This document shows, one piece after another, positions 56,013 to 64,000 of a stretch of DNA of 64,000 nt. The position numbers and the translations under genes were made by a program. Source of the stretch: Gamarada debralockiae (lineage: Eukaryota > Ascomycota > Leotiomycetes > Helotiales > Hyphodiscaceae); NCBI GenBank assembly GCA_002803225.1, contig NXFV01000285.1:1-64000 (forward strand), read 5' to 3'. The stretch's first letter is position 1; each line of letters begins with the position of its first letter. The notes under the pieces were generated by a model. The model was not told the origin of the DNA. It saw nothing but the letters and a program-made list of their open reading frames with translations, and did no database searches.

Positions 56013-56546
56013 TTAGCTAGGTCTCAAGGGATCTACGACATATTTATACGAGTGTCTGTGCCTGCAGGAAACCCCAAAGGGACAAGGGACAAAACCATCT
56101 AATCCAGAGGTAAATTCTACGTTAGAATCATCTTCTGATCCAGAGGCTTCTTCTTCGTCTGACGTCTCTTCTGATTCGGAATCAATAGGGGAACTCTGGT
56201 TGAGCTTGCAAAAGCCGAAGGCATATCCGGAAACAACTACGATTCTCGATTCATGATAAGCGTACAAGAGCAAAGGGCCTGCCTGCTTTGGGAAGAGAAT
56301 ATGGGAACTAGAGGAGCAATCATCGGGCTTCCTGTGGTCAAGAGGCATTTCCAGGGGTGTGAGAAAGCACGAGGTCGATAAAGCCAGGCGATGTGGGAAT
56401 ACGGGCCATTTCCCAGATTCTGAGACTGATTTCAGTAGGGAGAGGAAAGAAGTGGAGTGGAACTCTGTGGTCTCTGCGTCGTCCGCTGCTCGGATGGAGG
56501 ACGTTTCGGATTGGTCCTGAAGTTGTTGCTGAAGTTGACGAGGCAT
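56013..56546 (-). CDS. 2EXR-type protein with apparent compensated frameshift
   Basis: The frame from ATG 56546 (MPRQLQQQLQDQSE) to the stop at 56013 is open (177 aa), but the family-defining motif lies in a different frame in the middle: FFPLPTEISLRIWEMARIP followed by SPGFIDLVLSHTPGNA (about 56,460-56,345). The later motif LLLYAYHESRIVVVSGYAF (usual 2EXR: LLHVCRESR..AL) is back in the first frame. So two opposite small indels appear to have switched the frame and restored it, replacing about 35 residues of motif. A Ser/Glu-rich acidic region and a short Cys/His end (CPFGVSCRHRH) follow. Function of 2EXR proteins is unknown. It may be a pseudogene. Confidence 0.5.
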   Translation of the reverse strand: MPRQLQQQLQDQSETSSIRAADDAETTEFHSTSFLSLLKSVSESGKWPVFPHRLALSTSCFLTPLEMPLDHRKPDDCSSSSHILFPKQAGPLLLYAYHESRIVVVSGYAFGFCKLNQSSPIDSESEETSDEEEASGSEDDSNVEFTSGLDGFVPCPFGVSCRHRHSYKYVVDPLRPS

Positions 56547-56939
56547 GGTTTCTGAAATTCGAGATGCGGGGTTGTTGAGTAACAACGTGACCACCCAAGC
56601 CTCAGAGTCAGCCGCGAAAACCGGAGCTCGCGACCTCCATCGTCAGCAGCCACGAGCTTAACATCTCCTTATCAATGGAATCGCACCGAAGTGAGGAGTT
56701 TCGCGATCGTACATGCCTTGCTCCCGAAACACTATTGATTCCCCCGACTCATACTACTCGTAGTATTGCTTGGCTGACTGACGTCAGCTCAACGATTTAT
56801 TCAAGGGCAGGTTGCCCGTCTCAACTAAAAGGCAACGCTTATATTCTCGAAACAAGTTCATTCAAGATTGCTAATTAAATTCAATGTCTCCAGGTGTCTT
56901 CAAAGGCGAGCTTTCAGGGCTTCCGTCAAGTCTTTCAGA
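56547..56939. promoter_or_regulatory. divergent promoter region, 2EXR gene / SDR gene
   Basis: About 390 bases between divergent start codons. A short + frame from 56675 is probably leader sequence only. Confidence 0.4.
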
Positions 56940-58135
56940 ATGTCGAAATACAGCCCAGAGAAAGACATCCCAGACCTCTCTGGGAAAGTGATTCTCATCA
57001 CAGGAGGTGCGTATTTCATTCTGAAAACCTAGCTATAAAAGGTAATCCGAGAAATCTCCGATCGCAATATGTCTCTGAAGGGACTCAAATCTCGTCCTCG
57101 TCATCCCCTGTCCAAGTTCTCCCAGGCTCAGCTTCATTTCATCTTCAGAACCGCTTTCTTCAGTTTCTTTCTTTCTTTTTCTTTTCTTTTTGGAGATTAA
57201 ATGCCTTCCCTAAAAGGGTTTTGTATAACTAACTAAATGTCACAGGAACCGCCGGCCTCGGTGCACAAACCCTCCTCTCACTTGCCGCCCACAATCCCGC
57301 ACGCGTCTTCTTCACCGGTCGCTCAGCCTCTCGAGCCAACACTCTCATCTCCGACCTGAAAACCAAACACCCGAACACTCCCATCACCTTCCTCGAGATT
57401 GACCTCGCCTCCCTCTCGTCCATCAAAGCCGGGGCCCAGGCTTTCATCGCATCATTTCCACCCGAACAGAAACCGCGTCTCGATATTCTGATATGCAACG
57501 CAGGAGTCATGGCTTTATCACCAGGAGTCACGGATGATGGATACGAGATCCAGCTTGGCACAAACCACGTCGGTCATGCGCTACTGGCGAAGCTGCTCCT
57601 ACCGACTTTATTGTCCACTGCGGCTGAGCCGAACTCCGATGTCCGGATCGTATTCGTTTCATCTCTCGCATTCTCAGGCCATCCAAGGGGCGGTATCATA
57701 TTCAAAGACCTGAAGAGTAAGCAAGACAACTTTCTGCCCGGAACTGGGCGTTGGCAACGGTATGGACAGTCCAAACTCGCCAATATTTTGTATGCCGCGG
57801 AGCTGGCGAGGAGGTATGGAGATAAAGGTATTACGGCTGTGAGTATACATCCAGGGACATTCAACACCGGTCTGATTACGAGTTTGGGCTTTGCGAATCG
57901 GGCGATGATTTGGATCACCAATGCTGGGAATGTCAAGGATGAGACGAAGGAGGGAGAAGGAAGTTGGAATTCATGCTGGGCTGCTACGAGTACGAGGGAT
58001 AAGATTACGAATGGAGGATTTTATGTGCCGGTTGGTGTGAAAGGAAAGAAATTCCGAGAAAATGGTAATGAGAAATTGGCAGGAGAGTTGTGGGAGTGGA
58101 CTGAGAAGGAACTTGCTGAGTGGAATCTTGACTGA
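56940..58135 (+). CDS. short-chain dehydrogenase/reductase (retinol-dehydrogenase-like)
   Basis: Exons 56940-57006 and 57246-58135 give 318 aa. The 239-nt intron is long for this genome and contains a pyrimidine-rich TTTC tract (57160-57190). Rossmann nucleotide-binding motif ITGGTAGLGAQ crosses the junction; then ILICNAGVMA, the NHVGHALL block, and the active-site region FVSSLAF ... RYGQSKLANILYAAEL (Tyr-x-x-x-Lys). IHPGTFNTGL follows. The fold and spacing match classical NAD(P)H-dependent SDRs of the WW-oxidoreductase/retinol dehydrogenase type. The substrate cannot be inferred. Intact; neighbours give no pathway context. Confidence 0.93.
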
Positions 58136-60402
58136 GGACCTTCTCAGCTGACAGTAAAACATCTTTAAGAGAACAGAAATATATATTTGGTAACAGATAA
58201 CGGAATGGCAAAGCAAACAGAACAAAGCAAATCGCAAAGGCAATGGATTCGGTGGACGAAGGTTTTTTATGTAAGGCCAAATTCAGGCGCCGGCAGGACT
58301 ATAGTAGAACTTTACTACCCACAATTTTGCTTAAGATATATCCCTTCCCTTGGCACTGTAGCACCTAGGGGTGAGATGGTACGTGCATAGGAAGAACACC
58401 AAACCAAGCCTCTTCTCTCAGTTGAACCTCGCGCGTAAACAGCCCCCCTTTTGATTCTAGTTTTAATATTTTGGTAAATCGTGGACATTTTATAGGTAAT
58501 GTATAAACCGTCTGTATTTGCTTGGTCTGATTTGCCTAGCTATTGCGCGTTACGCGAATTTTCGTGTAAAGTGGTTTTTACTAACTCACAAATCCAGCCC
58601 CTGGTCAAAGTGTTAAGTGCCAAGGGAAGGGATAACTTCTGATTCCCCCTAATAAAAATCGACACTGCGAGACTGGATAATAAAAAAGTAAAGGACGAGA
58701 AACTAAACGACGACGTCATAAATAGCATGGAAGTAGCCATTTCTGAGTGTGCCGAAAAGCTGCAGACCAAATTTCAATGCTTGAACTTCAAAGGGGTGCA
58801 TATTCGACAATGACTGAGACGCAAGACTCGGCTCTTTCACAGCAGCTGAGTTCGATCTTCCCGTTGCTGAGTGGTTGAGTAAGAGGTCGAAGCGAATGGA
58901 GCTTGAGACATTTTTGTAGTTGGCAAAACACACATTTCAGAATGATGACCCGGTGTCTCTGAGAGACCTTGAGTTACTGTTCTTCAAAGAAATGAAATAA
59001 AAGGGCCTAAATAGCGAGTGAGAGAGAATCTAGAGGTTTAGCATAAGTTATTTGGAAACCTGCTTCTATGCTTACTGAGACGCCATTCTCGAGTATCTTT
59101 TTGAAAGACGAACGGGTTCAGGTGTCTACCACCCATTCATTGGTCAAGACAATGGATCGCCCAAATATTTGACGATTCGAGCTTCGCAAGTCGCCTGGTG
59201 CTGCATCGGTACCTAAGAACAGAACGGGAAACAAAGGGTTAAGAGAGAGACCTGGTGCGTGTATATTACCCTATCAGGTGCATTTCCGTACTTGCTTCAT
59301 AGGAATTGACAAGTGGAAGAGGTGCGTAATGACAAGAAGTCGAGCAACGACGTTAAATGCGATTAAAGTGCTAACAATGCTTCAGAGTAGCAGATTTAGG
59401 ACCTCAAGCAAGCTCAAATTAGTTTCTAGATATCGAAACTAAGATGCAGCAACTCAAACACTCCATTCCCCGAAATCTCAAGGTAGGTGTCGTTTTAGGT
59501 AGTTTGTGAAGGGAAGTGGGCAATCCAAACTGTAAGTATGCTTTATAGGCTATGACATTGGGCTGACAAGTTTGATAAATGAAGCATGGATTCTGCAGAA
59601 AGGGATAACGGAGACAATGAGCCCAAAGGCACCTTCAAAATGCATATAAAAGTGCAATCTCTCGGTCATTTAATAGAGGAATAGGAATTTGAGCCGCCTG
59701 AGCATCCTGGACAGTCCCTAAGCAGTACTCAACGCTCATCCACGTGAGGCTGCCTGACCACGAGGCCCTTTAGCTTCCAAACCAAGTCTTGTGATGTCTC
59801 AAATGGAGTTCAGCCAGCAAACCTATCCACAGTTGTGCGACCATACCGAAATCGCATCGTACGAATAAAAAAAGCTGACTATTTGGAGAGGATAGTACAC
59901 GTGGATGAGGCATAACACACTGGAGTGCTCCTTGAGGAATATCCACTATTCAGTCACGTTTTCAATCACCCATCACTTTGATGAATATCCTGCTACGGTC
60001 GATTTCTCTATTGGCGAGAAAAGGCAGGCCTGGTGTTGAAAATATTGACAAATACAGCATCTTTTACGAATATGACTAGTGACATATAAGGATATCACAC
60101 AGGAGTCGCTTGAAGGGGGTGATGGCAATAGAGAGCATTCTGAGCACCGTACCACAAACTAAGTGTGTTCTGAACCACGGAGGTTGCAAGAAAACCATCA
60201 CAAAATCGACGTATAAAGTAGCGTAAAAGGTTGGGAGTCCAGGTTGGGAGACCTTGGACTGTTTTTTAGAACTCCTTGCAACATAGACGAATCTCTGCAT
60301 AAGGCATCTGTTACCAGAAATACTGTTTAGAAAAATTTTTTATTTTTATTTTGGGTTATCATGAGAGTCGTCGCTTTTCGAGTCCAATGTTTTCCTCCTC
60401 CG
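58136..60402. other. 2.3-kb gene-poor region with one MITE-like element
   Basis: Contains the element at 58339-58634. A minus-strand frame at 58703-58930 (FDLLLNHSATGRSNSAAVKE) has no start or domain and may be a gene relic. Nothing else is supported. Confidence 0.4.
58339..58634. mobile_element. MITE-like element with 17-bp perfect inverted ends
   Basis: TA then TCCCTTCCCTTGGCACT at 58341-58357, and its exact inverted copy at 58616-58632 followed by TA. Similar CAC and AGGGG/CCCCTGG words lie just inside. About 296 bp with the TA pair and no ORF. TA flanks suggest a Tc1/mariner-mobilised element. Confidence 0.65.
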
Positions 60403-61064
60403 TTAAAAAGCGCATGACCGCAATTTCTCAACCACGTCTCTCTGGAAGCTCAAATGTGTATTTTCACAACTGGCATTGAACCAAACATCAGATTCGAGAC
60501 AAGTCCTCGTTACAGCTTGATAAGTAGGATCCATATATCTCTTCAACCCCTTCTCACAGCAGAGTTTGAACTTCTCCTTGAGTTGAACTTCTCCTTGAGT
60601 TGAACGTCTCTTTGAGTTGAACTGGTGCAAGCTCAGGGTCCATATCAATAATATCTCTCATAGAGCTCCAAGGACCAATTTCGAGAAGTAACAGACCCAA
60701 CGAATACAAATCGAAGTGTTTCTCAAAACCTGTTTGCCCTCCATGGTATGCAGGATGTTGGTAATCCTTCAGCTCGCTTTTGATCGCGCCTCCAGTGTAC
60801 GCATGGGGTCTATCTAACAGCAGAGCTCGAGAGATAGAGAGAAGAAAGAGCGAGCATATTACCTTGTAGTGTCGCTGATCGATGGTACCAAAGATGCTGA
60901 AGCTTTTTAGAATTCGCCACGACACAACACAGAAAAGCTCCGCACGGATCGATATGAGCCTGCGCAAACTCCCTGGAAGCCAAGATGGGTAGGAATATCG
61001 CTTGCATCGAGACTAATCCATGATTAAACTCGACTGTGAACAACCAAAAGCATCTTAGCGGCAA
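60403..61064 (-). pseudogene. fungal pseudokinase / HeLo-associated kinase-like C-terminal fragment
   Basis: Minus-strand pieces: REFAQAHIDPCGAFLCCVV; then HAYTGGAIKSELKDYQHPAY and HFDLYSLGLLLLEIGPWSSM (resembling kinase subdomains VIII-IX: ..YQHP.Y......F....D.YSLG..LLEIG.W); then KEKFKLCCEKGLKRYMDPTY and SFQRDVVEKLRSC. This layout is common in the kinase-like domain of fungal prion-inhibition (HeLo/HET-s-like) proteins. The frame breaks where a 17-bp unit is tandemly repeated, and the N-terminal part is missing. Non-functional relic. Confidence 0.5.
60566..60616. repeat. 17-bp tandem repeat, three copies
   Basis: TTGAACTTCTCCTTGAG twice, then a third copy with two substitutions, then a partial TTGAACT. 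It lies inside the pseudokinase relic and its length is not a multiple of three. Confidence 0.85.
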
Positions 61065-61761
61065 TAAAACCCCTTGGGTGCTTGCGATGCTGCTAAAGTT
61101 TTGTTTAGAAACTAAGAAGGGATGTTCAGATATCCTCTACCAGCACGAGGCCGCCATCTACTGCCGGGTTCCATATGGCATGTATTTATCAATTTCAGGG
61201 AATTTATCTATGCTCCTAAGATTGCCAAAGCTGCCTTGACAGGAGTGGTAGTTGGAGATGCGTGGCTTGGTGGCGGGGGGCGAATGACGATGAGAATCGA
61301 TGCGATAATGAGGAAGCAATTGATGACGATATAACAAAAAGGTAGAATGCCAACGAAATCTATGTCAATTTGTAGGCGTCAAAATGTATACAAGGAACCC
61401 TCAATCAAAGAAGGCAGGAATGATAAAGTAGTGAGCCCACAGCGCTTGCAGAAGCTGGGAAGAAGACAGGCAAAGCAGACCGCACTTAAAGGACGTGCTC
61501 GAGTCCATGATGTATGAATCAGTTGGTTGATTTCGAGTGATGCTTCCAGTCGATAAGAGCGTAATGGCTGCTATTTTATCCGTCCATTTTGGCTGTGAGC
61601 ACGCATAGTTACAAGAAAAAGACAGTGGTTGGGTAACTGACCACGAAGAGTAAGGAGGATTTCATCTTCCACAACAACCGGTCCATCAGAAACTACTCCC
61701 GGAAGCCATAGTTCAAGTTAGACGTTGAGTTCTTAGATAACACTGAAATAGGTGGATCTGA
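61065..61761. other. intergenic
   Basis: No supported gene. Confidence 0.35.
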
Positions 61762-62055
61762 TCAAGAGCAAGCTCCAGGCCTCAGAGGTAGAAGTGGGAT
61801 GGCGGTGAAGAGAGGAATGACAGCGATAACCAGCGCGATGACGACAGGAACAAGAGGCACTGTGACAGGACTCTCCCACTGACGCGAGGCAGTAGTCGAG
61901 CTAGCAGAACTGAGGTCGGTGAAGAAGTTGGCCTTGCACGACACTATCTGGAAGCAACGCCCATCTTGCACTGGAACGTAAAATTCTTTCCGAAGGTCAA
62001 AGTTGGAACAAAGACGCAGAGTACAGGGTGCCAACGCAGCTTTGAAATGGGCCAT
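61762..62055 (-). CDS. hypothetical small protein with one hydrophobic helix
   Basis: A 97-codon frame from ATG 62055 (MAHFKAALAPCTLRLC) contains several Cys and a C-terminal hydrophobic stretch (VPLVPVVIALVIAVIPLFTA). It could be a tail-anchored or short membrane protein, or chance. No homologue is recalled. Confidence 0.25.
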   Translation of the reverse strand: MAHFKAALAPCTLRLCSNFDLRKEFYVPVQDGRCFQIVSCKANFFTDLSSASSTTASRQWESPVTVPLVPVVIALVIAVIPLFTAIPLLPLRPGACS

Positions 62056-63700
62056 TTCCGGCGTAATTGAGAGCTTGTGGAAAGAAGCGCAGTAGTATTG
62101 AGAGACATGGCAAAACAATTCAAACCTGGATGGGAAAGGGGTGGGTGTCAAGATGGATGGCTATTAAAAAATGCTAGGCTTGTGAGGAAACGAGGAAGCA
62201 AGTCTGACTGGATTTCAACAAGGGTCAAACAAGAGGATGGCCTAACACTGGCGGAAGAGCGGTGGGCTTTATGGGCTGAGGATCATTCTATTTGGTACTA
62301 AATGGCTTTTTGTGTGTTGAGCAGGACGAAGAAAGTAGAGGCTTGAACGGCTGGAAAGGATGCCCAGAAAAGCCGAAACAATGAGAAAGGCAACAACGAT
62401 GATAACTAAAGCGACGACAGAAAATCAGGCAAGGCAGAGAATTTAAGAGATCTCACTGGCCGCCGTAGCCGGTTTACACGCCAAAATGTCAAAGCACTTG
62501 CTAACTTAACCAGGAGAAAGAACGAATCTGGAAGACGCCAACGTGATAGGCTACGGTTTTTGTGACTGTAATAGGATCGCCATGGTTACTCCTAGATTTT
62601 GGATCAAGGAGCAGCTGGGGAACTGCTTCAGTACCTTTTATGCGCAGCGATGGAGATAGGGACGGTGTTACGTGTTAATACAACCGTGGAAAATGGGGTG
62701 GAAGATTGGTGAGAATGAGATGTGAAAGTTATGATGCAAAAAGGGACGGCGAGGTAGTTACAGTAACTGCAGTGAACTGTATAAGCTGAGAAACAGATGT
62801 CAGGCCAAAGGCAGCTGCAATTGGAATCTGGAGGGTGAAAATCATAGTGGGAAGACCAAGGGTTGTCCTCACAGAACACATGCCAACCAGAAAACCATTT
62901 CTCTACAGAAGAATCTCAAGGCCCAAGATGTCTGATGCTTGCCGGATTTAAAGGCAGTTAGAAAGTGAATGATTATAAGAAAATAAATGACGACTATAAA
63001 GTGAGTAACGATAAAATAGGAGGTGAGAGGGCAGAGAGGTTGCGCCTACTGAGGCTGGGTCAAAAAGGAAGAGGGGAAATGGAAGGACTTCGTGAGGGCA
63101 CGGCGTGTGGAAGGCTGGCCACAATTTGTTATAAAGTAATCTGGCCAGGATGTGACGATCATCTGTCAGAGCCTACGAGGGAAGATGGGTCTTCGAGAAA
63201 GGAGCCAGCTGTGCCATTTTCGAAGTCGAGCACTCATCTGAGTTCTCAAAGGGGCGTTCCCGTGCGTGTTGTTAACTTGACACAGGAATGGTAAAATTCT
63301 TTCCATATTTTCAGCGGTGGAAGATCGGCAGAGGGGATGCGCCCCAGAGCCTTATAAACACGACTCGGGGATTGCAGAATTCACGTGATGCGGAGTTGCA
63401 AAAAGGGGGGCGAGAAGTGGTATGAGATAAAGGAAAATCATTCCTCAAAAGTGTACTGCCAGCTAACTACTGAGAGCACACGCATGAAGTAAGACCACAA
63501 GAGCAGTCCAAAGTTATTCCAGACCAGCAGTCAATCCATCATCATACAACCCAAAGCACACATCCATGTTAATTCCCCTTCCCAAAAAGACATGACACGA
63601 AACTGGTTCCAAAGCACTCATTGTTACCTCGATCCAATCACTCAGTGTAAATGAACGATTACACTATCATAAACCCCATCCAATCTCAACAACCAAGAAT
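62056..63700. other. intergenic
   Basis: No recognised gene in 1.6 kb. The right part is the 3' flank of the gene ending at 63701. Confidence 0.35.
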
Positions 63701-64000
63701 CTAAGCATCAGCCTTAGCCTTCTTCTTCCTCGGCTTGGCCGCAGACTTGGGGGTCTCAACAGCCAACTCCTCGGTCTCTGCGGCAGGCTCATCTCCCTTC
63801 TTTGCTCTCTTCCGCTTATTGGATGCTGCTGGAGTCTCCTTCTTCTCTTTCGGTGCAGATGCAGGTGCAGCTTTTACCTCGGGAATGATGGCGCCAGTAG
63901 TAGCAGGTGCGATGGCGACCTCTGCAGGAGTTCCCTTGCCAGCCTTGGACTTGCGGCCTGAAGATTTAGCCTTGGGAGTCTTGGGAGGTGGAGTGGGCTC
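63701..64000 (-). CDS. C-terminus of a Lys/Pro/Ala-rich, probably nuclear protein (5' part beyond window)
   Basis: The minus strand is open from the right edge to a TAG at 63701-63703 (about 99 codons), with strongly biased composition: TPKAKSSGRKSKAGKGTP, EVKAAPASAPKEKKETPA, NKRKRAKKGDEPAAETEE and KSAAKPRKKKAKADA. NKRKRAKK and PRKKKAK look like nuclear localisation signals. TPPPKTPKAK and SGRKSKAGKG are the kind of basic tails found in linker-histone-like or other chromatin proteins. The defining domain must lie outside the window, so no family can be given. Confidence 0.6.
   Translation of the reverse strand, partial: EPTPPPKTPKAKSSGRKSKAGKGTPAEVAIAPATTGAIIPEVKAAPASAPKEKKETPAASNKRKRAKKGDEPAAETEELAVETPKSAAKPRKKKAKADA

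Overview
The window looks like nuclear DNA of a filamentous ascomycete (Pezizomycotina). The signs are short 41-60 nt introns with GT...AG ends and CTAAC/CTGAC-type branch sites, HET-domain and HET-NB-ARC-TPR genes, 2EXR proteins, the fungus-specific DUF6601 family, and transposon remnants with RIP-like changes. The protein style suggests Leotiomycetes, but that is only an inference.

Layout. 1-3518 (-): a HET-NB-ARC-TPR NLR-like incompatibility gene whose TPR array of 126-bp units runs off the left edge and carries two identical 2-bp deletions. 3.96-4.6 kb: carboxylesterase pseudogene. 5.2 kb: degenerate tRNA-Arg(ACG) with an intron-like insertion. 5.97-10.69 kb: two convergent, distantly homologous genes of an unrecognised family; one has two N-terminal helix-turn-helix-like units. 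12.85-14.0 kb: single-pass membrane protein. 14.5-17.2 kb: MBOAT/wax-synthase-like and GNAT pseudogenes. 21.4-23.9 kb: 12-exon MFS drug transporter.

26.5-32.3 kb is a conserved housekeeping block: Maf-like nucleotide pyrophosphatase (-), Ino4-like bHLH (+), mitochondrial threonyl-tRNA synthetase (-) and a membrane/coiled-coil protein (+). The genes are closely spaced and alternate in strand. 33.4-37.3 kb is a large decayed gene; 38.6 kb holds a small glycine-rich protein made of two related halves. 39-45.5 kb is gene-poor and holds fragments (2EXR, possible Crypton-like, ankyrin).

45.6-48.6 kb: intact 12-exon secreted GH3 beta-glucosidase. 49.8-51.3 kb: near-complete Tc1/mariner transposon with one stop codon. 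51.6-52.7 kb: DUF6601 protein. 53.1 kb: 15-bp minisatellite. 54.1-55.5 kb: transposon-like ORF tail abutting a truncated HET gene. 56.0-56.5 kb: 2EXR gene with an apparent compensated frameshift. 56.9-58.1 kb: intact short-chain dehydrogenase. 60.4-61.1 kb: pseudokinase fragment. 63.7 kb to the right edge: C-terminus of a Lys/Pro/Ala-rich, probably nuclear protein.

Overall, intact metabolic genes sit as islands in a landscape of decayed genes, MITE-like inverted-repeat elements and incompatibility-gene remnants. Their clean multi-exon structures argue that the frameshifts elsewhere are real decay and not sequencing error. No CRISPR, rRNA or bacterial features are seen.
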